Shown here: in pieces, positions 8,070 to 15,460 of the stretch
Numbering within the stretch: the stretch's first letter is position 1
Layout: each line of letters begins with the position of its first letter
Assembly: GCA_949292215.1 (NCBI GenBank)
Contig: CASEYW010000182.1
Location: 1 to 35,053 of the forward strand
Reading direction: 5' to 3'
DNA: 35,053 bases
Source: an uncultured bacterium
Lineage (GTDB): Bacteria; Verrucomicrobiota; Lentisphaeria; Victivallales; UBA1829
Made by a program: the position numbers and the translations under genes
The notes under the pieces: model-generated
Seen by the model: only the letters and a program-made list of their open reading frames with translations
Told to the model about the DNA's origin: nothing
Database searches by the model: none

Positions 8070-9530
8070 ATGGATTTTGACGTAATCGGCATAGTGATTC
8101 TTTTTGGTTGGTTTCTTTGCGGACTTTATGCGTTGAAACAGGGTGCAAAGGTATTGAAGCCCTACAAGCAATACCTGCCATACTACAATCTTGCGGCGGT
8201 TTTTCTGGGACCTCCGGCATTGGGCGTCTGTCTCCTGGTGGAATATGGAGATAAATTCTTTGCCGGATTCGCAAAGAAAAGCGCTGCCCGGAAACGGAAT
8301 GAAATTCCTCTTACGATCATTGATGAAAAAGGCAATGATATTTTCAGGACGCTTCAGGACGATCATTCCGGTGCGTTCGATCTGGTGAAGCTGATGATTT
8401 ATTCCGCCTTGGAAAAGCAGCAGGTCAGCGATATTTTCATTGATCCGAAAAACGGCGATTATACGGTCCGGTTCCGCGTGGAAGGACAGATCAAGCTGTT
8501 CAATACGCTTGATGAGAGCATGGCGTCTGCTGTAATCAGCATTATCAAGGTGGCGGCGAATATGGACATCGCGGAAAGACGCCGTCCGCAGGATGGCGCC
8601 TTCAGTGCATTGATGAACGGGGTTCAGACCTCTTTCCGAGTGGCTTCCGTGGGGGTGATGGGCGGAGAGAAGATTACCATTCGCGTCATTTCCTCTGAAA
8701 TCGGACAGCGTTCTCTGAAGGATATCGGTTTCTTCCCCGAGCAGTACAAGACGATTTCGAATGCAATCCGGATGCCGTCCGGAATGATTCTCATGTGCGG
8801 TCCGACCGGCAGCGGCAAAACCTCCACACTCTATGCCATGCTTTCCGCCATTGACTACAATCTGAAAAACGTGATTTCCATCGAAGACCCCGTGGAACGG
8901 ATGATGCCGATGATCAGTCAGATGGAAGTCAATGTCAAGGCAGGAATTACATTTGCCTCGCTTCTGCGCAACTCCCTGCGTCAGAATCCCGACGTGATCT
9001 GTCTCGGAGAAATTCGCGACGAAGAAACCGCAGAAGTTGCCGTTCATGCCGCACAGACCGGGCATCTGATTATTGCTACTTTGCACAGCAATGACAGCAT
9101 CGGGACTATCATCCGTCTGATGGATCTGGGAATTCCCCTCCGTTCCATTGCTGCAGCTCTCCATGTGATCGTTTCGCAGCGTTTGATCCGCAAACTCTGT
9201 AAACGATGCAGAAAGAAGGCTGTTCTGACTCCCGAACAGCAGGCATATTTCGACAGACAGAACCTCAATACGGCAAATCTGTATGTCCCCTGCGGCTGTC
9301 CCGATTGCGACGGTTCCGGTTATGCCGGTCGTCGTGCCCTGTTCGAGATCCTTGTGATGGATGCCGGATTGCGTGCTGCTCTGGAAGAACCAAATGCTTC
9401 CAATACCAGCATCAAGGCGTATCTTGATGCGCATCAGGGAGAGGAGACGCTTCGGCATCAGGCGTTGCGTCTCGTGGAGGAGGGGGAAACCTCCTGGGAT
9501 GAATTTGAACGTATCACGGTCAATTTGTAA
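8070..9530 (+). CDS. GspE/PilB-family secretion ATPase with membrane N-terminus
   Basis: This 486-residue protein is a type II secretion/type IV pilus assembly-family ATPase. It has Walker A GPTGSGKT (residues 244-251), an Asp box (VISIEDPVE), Walker B around 309-318 (ICLGEIRDEE), a His box (AAQTGHLIIATLHSND) and a C-terminal zinc-binding set CKRC ... CGCPDC. The first 60 residues differ from normal GspE: two hydrophobic stretches (about 4-22 and 38-57) replace the usual cytoplasmic N1 domain that docks to GspL. The protein would therefore anchor itself in the membrane. No GspF, pilin or secretin gene is nearby; only a CvpA-like membrane protein follows, 13 bases downstream. The ATPase family is certain; the role in secretion, pili or DNA uptake is not. 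Confidence 0.9.
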   Translation: MDFDVIGIVILFGWFLCGLYALKQGAKVLKPYKQYLPYYNLAAVFLGPPALGVCLLVEYGDKFFAGFAKKSAARKRNEIPLTIIDEKGNDIFRTLQDDHSGAFDLVKLMIYSALEKQQVSDIFIDPKNGDYTVRFRVEGQIKLFNTLDESMASAVISIIKVAANMDIAERRRPQDGAFSALMNGVQTSFRVASVGVMGGEKITIRVISSEIGQRSLKDIGFFPEQYKTISNAIRMPSGMILMCGPTGSGKTSTLYAMLSAIDYNLKNVISIEDPVERMMPMISQMEVNVKAGITFASLLRNSLRQNPDVICLGEIRDEETAEVAVHAAQTGHLIIATLHSNDSIGTIIRLMDLGIPLRSIAAALHVIVSQRLIRKLCKRCRKKAVLTPEQQAYFDRQNLNTANLYVPCGCPDCDGSGYAGRRALFEILVMDAGLRAALEEPNASNTSIKAYLDAHQGEETLRHQALRLVEEGETSWDEFERITVNL

Positions 9531-9543
9531 TGGAGCACTGACG

Positions 9544-10518
9544 ATGGGAACTGTTATCATTATGATTGTCGGAGTGCTGGCGGCTCTGAGCTTCACAAAA
9601 AAAGATTTGTATCAGCCGTGGATTTATCTGGTGAATGTCTCACTGGCGGTTTACATCAGTTTGTTTACGTCTCCTCTGATTCTGGAGCTGCTCCCGGTGC
9701 TTCCCGGTGTGGCGGAGAAGTACAAGACTGCGGGAGTGCTTCTGGTGATGGCTGTTATTCTGCTGGTGGTTTTTTATAAAATTGTCGGTATGGTTGCGGA
9801 GGACAGCCGTGTCTTTGATTCCTGTCCGCTTCCGCCGTGGATCAGCCATGCCTGTGCAGCCGTTTTCGCGTTCTGCGGGGGAGCGGTGACGGCAGCTTTC
9901 CTGCTGATGTGTTTTGCGCAGACTCCTGTTTCCGGCACGATCAAGGGCATTGACCGCGCCGCTCTCAGAACATCTTCCACAGGCGTGATGCGGAAGATGG
10001 CTCAGACCGTCAATGTCTTTTCCTTTCAGTCCATGAGTCGGCAGGCAGAGGAGACCCTGACAAAGTTCGAGACAGAGCCCCCGGCGATTCCTGAGGAAAG
10101 CCTGGAAGAAAAGCTCAAAGCAAAAAAGGCCGCTGCTGCAAAAAAAGCAAAGGCAAAAGCCAAAAGGAAGATGAGAATCCTGGAAAATGGCGTAGCAGTT
10201 CCTGTCGAAGAGGATGACTCGGAGGTGATGGAGGATGACTTCCCGGATGATTCAACAGAAAAAACGGCTCTTCCCGAAAAAAACGCTGCTGATAAAAAGA
10301 CAGAGTCTTCCGCTCCTGCTGGCGGGGAACAGGCGCAGACTCCGGCTCCTGTGAATACAAACCGGAGTCGGAAGCGTCAGACGAACCGTTCTCGTTCCGA
10401 ACGGTCTGCCCGGTCTTCTGAAAAAACTACGATTTACGGACGCGCTATCTCCAAAGCTGTTGATGTCCGTCAACAGGTGGAAAAGAAATCCGTTCAGGAA
10501 GCCGGTTCCAATCCGTGA
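9544..10518 (+). CDS. CvpA-like membrane protein with long charged C-terminal tail
   Basis: This 324-residue protein begins with four hydrophobic segments within the first 125 residues, resembling the four-helix CvpA (colicin V production) family. A cytoplasmic tail of about 190 residues follows: an Ala/Lys-rich helix (about 180-205, repeated KAKAKAK pattern), an acidic patch, and a Ser/Arg-rich end. The start at 9544 is preceded by GGAG with eight bases of spacing and lies 13 bases after the GspE-like gene, so the two form an operon. A longer in-frame reading from 9361 would overlap the ATPase gene and is unlikely. CvpA proteins are linked to envelope homeostasis. The low-complexity tail is unusual for that family. 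The family call is moderate. Confidence 0.65.
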   Translation: MGTVIIMIVGVLAALSFTKKDLYQPWIYLVNVSLAVYISLFTSPLILELLPVLPGVAEKYKTAGVLLVMAVILLVVFYKIVGMVAEDSRVFDSCPLPPWISHACAAVFAFCGGAVTAAFLLMCFAQTPVSGTIKGIDRAALRTSSTGVMRKMAQTVNVFSFQSMSRQAEETLTKFETEPPAIPEESLEEKLKAKKAAAAKKAKAKAKRKMRILENGVAVPVEEDDSEVMEDDFPDDSTEKTALPEKNAADKKTESSAPAGGEQAQTPAPVNTNRSRKRQTNRSRSERSARSSEKTTIYGRAISKAVDVRQQVEKKSVQEAGSNP

Positions 10519-10602
10519 CCGCAGCACGTTCTTTGAGTCAGTCCTGCTGTTTCATTTTTGAATTTTCCCCTCACTGGGGATTGGCCGATGAAATTCATCC
10601 GA

Positions 10603-10631
10603 TTGACCGGAAGGACTGCCGGGCGTATATT
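10603..10631 (+). promoter_or_regulatory. Orphan plus-strand promoter candidate
   Basis: TTGACC (10603-10608), exactly 17 bases, TATATT (10626-10631). Each box differs from consensus at only one or two positions. No gene lies downstream on this strand before the antisense CDF gene. Confidence 0.5.
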
Positions 10632-10637
10632 GTGCCT

Positions 10638-10830
10638 GGTTCAAAAAACTCAATTTTTCTTCTGCCGTTCCGAACATTCCCGTGAGCGAAGAACAACGGT
10701 CCTGGCTTTGTTTCTCTATCCTTTTCAGCCGGAATCGATGGGGAATAATGTACCGGACGGTTCCGGGAGTTCTGATTTCCATGTACGGCCGAAGAAAGGG
10801 AAAAGGCGGAATGGTGCTTTTCTCCCCTGC
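10638..10830 (+). ncRNA. Candidate structured small RNA
   Basis: The RNA that would start just after the orphan promoter can fold into a nested long hairpin. The outer stem is AACTC (10647-10651) with GAGTT (10767-10771). The main imperfect stem pairs 10665-10681 with 10740-10760. The apical stem is CTGGCT (10702-10707) with AGCCGG (10727-10732). A large asymmetric bubble separates the main and apical stems. A rod of about 190 bases with a central bubble recalls 6S RNA, but I cannot confirm its conserved motifs. The 3' end is a guess from the weak terminator-like stem. Both the existence and the identity are inferred. Confidence 0.3.
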
Positions 10831-10835
10831 TTTTC

Positions 10836-12002
10836 TCAGACAAAACTGTACGTGAGTTCGATTTTTACATCGAGTTCCGGATGGTCTTTCTGGAGAAGCC
10901 CGGTGATCTTCTGAATCAGTTTGTCCTCTGCTCGACTGTATTTTCGGGGAATCAGGAGAGAGAATTCGATATGGGGCCGGTTCTCCTGTTCTGCGAGCCG
11001 GAAGTCGTAAACCTGCATATTCGGATCAAGGGCTCCGATGATGTCCTCGGTCCGGGTTCTCCACTGCTTCAGTTCGGGATTCTGACTGCTGAAGGGATCG
11101 CAGTGAAGCAGGAGACGGATCGGGAGCCGGCGTGCAATTTCGACTTCAGCCGCTTCCAGAATGTCGTGCAGATAGACGGCGTTTGTATTCGGACTGACTT
11201 CCGCGTGCGCTGTTGCAAAATAGCGGTTGGGCCCGTAATTATGCAGAATGATATCATGTACCCCCTCGATTCCTTCGCATTCCATCAGACGAGTTTTCAA
11301 TTCATCCACAATCCGTCGGTCTGGGCATTCCCCCAGCAGCGGATTGATGATCTCACGGATGACTTTGATGCCGCCGGTTACAATGAACAGCGCGACCAGC
11401 AGTCCTGCACAGCCGTCGACAGGCAGATCGGTGAAACGCGAAACAATCAAGGAGAGGATCACCAGGGAGGTTGTCAGAATGTCGCTCAGACTGTCAAACG
11501 CGACAGCATGAACGGTTTCGGAATCGATGCGGCGCGCCACCTTCCGATAAAAGAAAAACATCCACAGCTTGACGGGGAGAGTCAGCAGAAGAATCAGCAG
11601 CGCGACTGCCGTGATTTCCACTTCCGCAGGGTGAATGATGCGTTCAAAAGAGGTTTTGAGAAAGTTGAGTCCCACTGCAACAATGATGATTGCCACAACA
11701 AGTCCCGCCACATATTCGATTCTTCCGTGACCGAACGGATGTTCATCATCTGCGGGTTTTGCCGCCATCTTGAATCCGATCAGCGTGATTGCCGAAGAGC
11801 CTGCATCGGAAAGATTGTTGACCGCATCCGCCGAGATGGCAATGCTGCCGCTGAAAATCCCGATGACAAGTTTTACCAGGCAGAGTACGATATTGGAGAA
11901 AATTCCGACCCACCCGGCCAGAATCCCATAGGCGGTTCGGACCGACGGCAGTGTCGTGTCTTTGTTGTTTTTCACAAACAGTTGAATCAGTAATTCATTC
12001 AT
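10836..12002 (-). CDS. Cation diffusion facilitator transporter, probably Mn(II) exporter type
   Basis: This 388-residue protein is a CDF (SLC30-like) proton-coupled metal exporter. It has six membrane helices between about residues 28 and 215, the HPFGHGRIEY block after helix 2, and a cytoplasmic C-terminal domain of about 180 residues with a longer tail than usual. The transport site reads Asn62-x3-Asp66 in helix 2 and Asp170-x3-Asp174 in helix 5. This N-D-D-D set is the one described for Mn(II) CDFs such as MntE, whereas Zn transporters carry a His in helix 5. Metal choice is inferred from those residues. The gene stands alone with its own promoter (12039-12066). The ribosome-binding site is weak. 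Confidence 0.9.
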   Translation of the reverse strand: MNELLIQLFVKNNKDTTLPSVRTAYGILAGWVGIFSNIVLCLVKLVIGIFSGSIAISADAVNNLSDAGSSAITLIGFKMAAKPADDEHPFGHGRIEYVAGLVVAIIIVAVGLNFLKTSFERIIHPAEVEITAVALLILLLTLPVKLWMFFFYRKVARRIDSETVHAVAFDSLSDILTTSLVILSLIVSRFTDLPVDGCAGLLVALFIVTGGIKVIREIINPLLGECPDRRIVDELKTRLMECEGIEGVHDIILHNYGPNRYFATAHAEVSPNTNAVYLHDILEAAEVEIARRLPIRLLLHCDPFSSQNPELKQWRTRTEDIIGALDPNMQVYDFRLAEQENRPHIEFSLLIPRKYSRAEDKLIQKITGLLQKDHPELDVKIELTYSFV

Positions 12003-12038
12003 AAGGATTTCATGCTCCAGAATACAGCGTAAAAAGAA

Positions 12039-12066
12039 ACAATAGAGCAGAAACGGGAAAAATCAA
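12039..12066 (-). promoter_or_regulatory. Candidate promoter of the CDF transporter
   Basis: On the minus strand, TTGATT (12066-12061), 16 bases, TATTGT (12044-12039), about 37 bases before the start codon. Confidence 0.5.
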
Positions 12067-12159
12067 GAGAAGATGCGGAGGAAAGTAAAAAAACATCGTC
12101 TTCCCCGTTCAAAGATTTGCGGCAAAGGGACTTTCTCCCTTCTTTCAGGAGCAACATGG

Positions 12160-12200
12160 TTGAAAGGATGGCGTTGAGGAGTTATAGTATAAGATACTAT
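12160..12200 (+). promoter_or_regulatory. Promoter of the HPr-trkA-trkH operon with palindrome over the -10 box
   Basis: TTGAAA (12160-12165), 17 bases, TATAGT (12183-12188), followed by a strong GGGAG and the HPr start at 12218. A perfect palindrome ATAGTAT-AAG-ATACTAT (12184-12200) covers the -10 box and the likely start point. It could be an operator or chance in an AT-rich element. Confidence 0.65.
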
Positions 12201-12217
12201 TTTTATGGGAGCGTGAC

Positions 12218-12496
12218 ATGGTTGAGAAAACGGTTGAGATTAAAAACAGGGCCGGAATACACTGCCGTCCGTCCAGCGTCATCATGGCAGAAGTCGATAA
12301 GTTCCCCGGAACGGAGTTCAAACTGATTTCCGAAAGTGGAACTGCCGGTATGCACAGTATTCTGGAGCTGCTTTCCCTGGGACTTCAGCAGGGCGATAAA
12401 GCCGTTCTTCAGACGAGCGGAGCGGATGAGGAAAACGCCTGCGCCACCATTGCCGCGCTTCTTGAAAAAGAATTTGATTTTCCGCCGAAACAATAG
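12218..12496 (+). CDS. ptsH: HPr-family phosphocarrier protein
   Basis: This 92-residue protein has the HPr active-site histidine at position 15 in NRAGIHCRPSS, which takes phosphate from enzyme I. A regulatory serine at position 47 (HSILELLSLG) aligns with Ser46 of Gram-positive HPr, the target of HPr kinase. GADEENA near residue 70 is also typical. The start follows GGGAG with six bases of spacing. It is the first gene of a tight operon with trkA (12 bases) and trkH (8 bases), which is not the usual ptsHI neighbourhood. It could serve sugar PTS phosphorylation, the nitrogen/potassium PTS branch (NPr), or kinase-linked carbon signalling. The symbol is given for the family. Confidence 0.9.
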   Translation: MVEKTVEIKNRAGIHCRPSSVIMAEVDKFPGTEFKLISESGTAGMHSILELLSLGLQQGDKAVLQTSGADEENACATIAALLEKEFDFPPKQ

Positions 12497-12508
12497 AAAC
12501 GGGGTTTT

Positions 12509-13864
12509 ATGAAAATCATCATCGTCGGAGCGGGGGAACTCGGGCAGCTTCTGGCGGCGACGCTGTGCGCCGAAGATCATGATGTTGTCGTTATAGACAG
12601 CTCCAATGAACATTTTGAACATCTCAAGGAGAAGCTCGATCTGATGGTCATCGAAGGCTCCTGTTCGGATGTCTCCGTTCTGAAACAGGGTGGTATTGCG
12701 AACGCGGATGCGCTTCTCGCGGTCAGCGGCGACGAAGCCGCGAACATCATTGCCTGCCGCATTGCCAGCAAGTTCGGTGTCAAGAAGACCATCTGCCGCT
12801 TTTATTCCCTTGACTGTTTTTCTCCGGCGGACGGCATCACTCCTGAGTTTTTCGGCATCTGGCGGGCATTTTCTCCGCCGGAGCAGTGCGTGCGGAAAAT
12901 CTGCGATATTCTTGAAAATCCGATCTGCCTGGAAAAGATCCAGTTCACGAATCCGAATGCGCTGATGGAAGTGATTTCCATTACTCCCAGTTCCATTCTG
13001 GCGGGAACCCGACTCAAGGATATTCCTGTGGCGGATCTGCTGAGCACGGTCCGATTCGCCGCCATTGTCCGCGACCGTCATTTCCTGATTCCTCACGGGG
13101 ACACGCTTCTTGTGCCCGGAGACAAGGTTTATGTCGCCGGGCACCGGGACAACGTTCAGAAATTTGTGGATCTGGTCTCTCCGCCGGAGCATCGCAAACT
13201 CGGACGCGTCATAATTTCCGGTGCAACGGAAACCGGGATGATGCTCGCGGAAAAACTCCGTTCCACAAGCATCGAGCTTCGTTTCATCGAAAAGAACCAG
13301 AAGAAAGGTGAGGGACTTCTTGATTCTCTGCCAGCGGGACTGCTCGTCATCAATGGCGATCCCACCGATGAGGAGGTCATGGAAGAGGCCGGAATCGAAA
13401 ATTGCGACGCCTTCATCAGTGCGGCCGATGATGACGAACAGAACATTCTCGCCTGCATCATGGCAAAACGGCGCGGAGCGAAAAAGGTGGTCGCGATTAC
13501 ACACAAGCCGGAATACATCCGCATCGTTCCTGCAATGGAAGCGATCGACTGCGGCATCAGTTCGACTCTCGTTTCCGTGAATACGGTTCTTCGCATGATC
13601 GAAACAGGAACCATGCGAATTGACGCGAAACTTCAGCGATTCCATGCCCATTTGACGGAGTTCCGGATTTCCAAACGCTCTCCGCTGGCAGGAAAAGAGA
13701 TTCGGGAGTGCAATCTGCCGCCATCCGCCGTTTTTGCTCTGATTTTCCGCGGATTCGATGTGCTGACCGCTTCCGGAACCACCGTTCTCGAACCGGAGGA
13801 TACGGTCGTCACGATCGTGACTCCCGAGAGCAAAAAAGATCTTGAACCCCTTTTCCCTGACTGA
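12509..13864 (+). CDS. trkA: Trk potassium uptake regulatory subunit TrkA
   Basis: This 451-residue peripheral membrane protein gates the TrkH channel by binding NAD(H)/ATP. Two tandem RCK units are visible. The first is an N-terminal Rossmann fold with GAGELG (residues 7-12) and a C-terminal RCK_C part to about residue 225. The second begins with VIISGATETGMML (about 230), where the glycine motif is degenerate as often seen in the second half, and ends with another RCK_C segment. The length matches E. coli TrkA (458). It lies between HPr and trkH in one transcript. In E. coli, unphosphorylated EIIA-Ntr binds TrkA. Here a PTS protein is co-transcribed and a ptsN-like gene lies 3.2 kb downstream, so a similar link is plausible. 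Confidence 0.95.
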   Translation: MKIIIVGAGELGQLLAATLCAEDHDVVVIDSSNEHFEHLKEKLDLMVIEGSCSDVSVLKQGGIANADALLAVSGDEAANIIACRIASKFGVKKTICRFYSLDCFSPADGITPEFFGIWRAFSPPEQCVRKICDILENPICLEKIQFTNPNALMEVISITPSSILAGTRLKDIPVADLLSTVRFAAIVRDRHFLIPHGDTLLVPGDKVYVAGHRDNVQKFVDLVSPPEHRKLGRVIISGATETGMMLAEKLRSTSIELRFIEKNQKKGEGLLDSLPAGLLVINGDPTDEEVMEEAGIENCDAFISAADDDEQNILACIMAKRRGAKKVVAITHKPEYIRIVPAMEAIDCGISSTLVSVNTVLRMIETGTMRIDAKLQRFHAHLTEFRISKRSPLAGKEIRECNLPPSAVFALIFRGFDVLTASGTTVLEPEDTVVTIVTPESKKDLEPLFPD

Positions 13865-13872
13865 GTTTACTC

Positions 13873-15417
13873 ATGAATCTGCGAACCGTTGTTCATCTGG
13901 TCTCCATTCTGGTTACATTTCTGGGGTTTTCCATGTTCGTGTGTGTGCCGGTCGGCATTCTGATGAATGATTCGGACCGACCTGTCTGGCTGATGGCCCT
14001 TTGCGGTTGCGTGACGACTCTTCTGGGAATCGGCGGTGCATTTTTTTCCCGCGGCATGCACGGCAAGCGTTTGCGTTCCGGTGTGCGGGAAGGGTTTGCC
14101 ACGGTTTCGTTCGGTTGGCTGGCTGCGCTGGTGTTCGGTGCGCTGCCTTTTATCATTATCAGTGATTTCCATGTGGCGGATGCCGTGTTTGAAACTGCAT
14201 CGGGGTTTACTACGACAGGCGCATCGGTGATCGACTCGAAACTGCTTCTTCGCAACGGTACAACTCTGCCGAATGGAGTGGAGAGTCTGCCGTACTGTCT
14301 GCTTTTCTGGCGTAGTTTGATTGTCTGGCTGGGGGGTATGGGGATCGTGGTCTTTGCGCTGGTGATTCTGCCGTTCCTGGGTGTCGGGGGAACGAATCAG
14401 CTGTACAATGCCGAGGTGCCGGGGCTCAAGACAAATTCCGATCAGCTGACGCCCCGCATTGCCAGTTCCGCCAAAATCCTCTGGCTTGTATTTGTGGCGC
14501 TGACGGTGATTGAGACCATCCTCCTGTATGTCGGCGGAATGAACCTGTTTGATTCGGTCTGTCACTCCTTCTGTACCATCGCAACGGGTGGATTCTCTAC
14601 AAAAAATGCGAGTATCGCCTATTATTCGAGTCCGTTTCTCCAATGGGTGATTGTCATATTCATGTTTCTTGCCGCATGTAACTTCGCCTTGTCGATCAAA
14701 GCGGTGATTACAAAGCGCTGGCTGATCTTTTTCCAGGATGAGGAATTTAAATTTTTTCTGATCCTGGTGCTGGCAGCCGTTGGATTTTCGACTCTGCTCC
14801 TCTGGTCGGAGCATCATGAAATCGTTTCCCTGACCGGAGCCAGTGAACCGAATACGATTTCTGTTGCGCTCCGCTACGCGGCGTTTCAGGTGGTGTCCAT
14901 TGTGACTTCAACCGGTTTCACAACGGCGGATTATACCCTCTGGCCAGCCGGAATCGTGATGATTCTTTTCTTTCTGATGTTCATCGGCGGATGTGCGGGA
15001 TCGACCGCAGGCGGAATCAAATGTGTCCGGGCGCTTCTGCTGGGCAAACACGCCGTGTCGGAGATTCGCCGATGTATTTTCCCGCGTTCCATTCCGGATA
15101 TCCGGCTTAACGGAGAACGGCTTCCGCAGGCCACGATCAACAAGACCCTTGCTTTTGTCTTCCTGTATATGGGAATCTTTTTTGCTGTGGCGCTGATGCT
15201 GCCGTTTTTCTGTGAAATGGATTTTACGACGGCACTGAGTGCATCCATTGCCTGCATCAGCAACATCGGACCGGGCTTGAATCAGATCGGTCCGGCGGTA
15301 ACGTTCGGCTGGATGAGCGATCCGGCAAAGTATCTGCTCTCTTTTGCGATGGTGATCGGACGTCTTGAACTTTATACGCTTCTTGTGGTTCTGATGCCCT
15401 CGTTCTGGAGAAGGTAA
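13873..15417 (+). CDS. trkH: Trk potassium uptake channel subunit TrkH
   Basis: This 514-residue protein forms the K+ translocating pore of the Trk system. Four membrane-pore-membrane repeats are recognisable by their filter segments: TASGFTTTGAS, CTIATGGFSTKNAS, VTSTGFTTADYT and ISNIGPGLNQIGP, each giving one selectivity-filter glycine. The third-repeat loop GGCAGSTAGGIKCVRALLL matches the intramembrane gate loop. Two extra N-terminal helices are present, as in TrkH rather than KtrB. The start lies eight bases after the trkA stop without a clear ribosome-binding site, so translation is probably coupled. It ends 43 bases from the convergent esterase gene, with no convincing terminator between them. 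Confidence 0.95.
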   Translation: MNLRTVVHLVSILVTFLGFSMFVCVPVGILMNDSDRPVWLMALCGCVTTLLGIGGAFFSRGMHGKRLRSGVREGFATVSFGWLAALVFGALPFIIISDFHVADAVFETASGFTTTGASVIDSKLLLRNGTTLPNGVESLPYCLLFWRSLIVWLGGMGIVVFALVILPFLGVGGTNQLYNAEVPGLKTNSDQLTPRIASSAKILWLVFVALTVIETILLYVGGMNLFDSVCHSFCTIATGGFSTKNASIAYYSSPFLQWVIVIFMFLAACNFALSIKAVITKRWLIFFQDEEFKFFLILVLAAVGFSTLLLWSEHHEIVSLTGASEPNTISVALRYAAFQVVSIVTSTGFTTADYTLWPAGIVMILFFLMFIGGCAGSTAGGIKCVRALLLGKHAVSEIRRCIFPRSIPDIRLNGERLPQATINKTLAFVFLYMGIFFAVALMLPFFCEMDFTTALSASIACISNIGPGLNQIGPAVTFGWMSDPAKYLLSFAMVIGRLELYTLLVVLMPSFWRR

Positions 15418-15460
15418 GCCCCGTTCCTCCGGGAGAAAATCGGAATCGGACAGTTGTTTT

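Larger units (their letters stand above)
10519..10835. other. Gene-free convergent intergenic region with an orphan promoter
   Basis: This stretch lies between two convergent genes and carries no supported coding frame. The plus frame 10558-10914 lacks a ribosome-binding site and runs into the antisense of the CDF gene. It contains a plus-strand promoter (10603-10631) and a long imperfect hairpin (10647-10771). A weak terminator-like stem is also present: AAAAG/CTTTT extended by GGG/CCC with a two-base bulge, 10798-10826. Confidence 0.65.

Noticed and set aside
8046..9596. Minus-strand open frame of 516 codons over the GspE-like gene
   Set aside because: It is the antisense shadow of an ATPase with intact Walker motifs; its product is His/Arg-rich and matches nothing.
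10558..10914. Plus-strand frame of 118 codons in the gap after the CvpA-like gene
   Set aside because: It lacks a ribosome-binding site, starts upstream of the orphan promoter and runs into the antisense of the CDF gene.
12074..12178. Frame beginning ATGCGGAGG upstream of HPr, running to a TGA at 12176-12178
   Set aside because: It has no ribosome-binding site, overlaps the HPr promoter and has random-looking composition.
12203..13651. Minus-strand open frame of 482 codons over HPr and trkA
   Set aside because: It is antisense to two clearly conserved genes; long antisense frames arise here from the codon bias of the genome.
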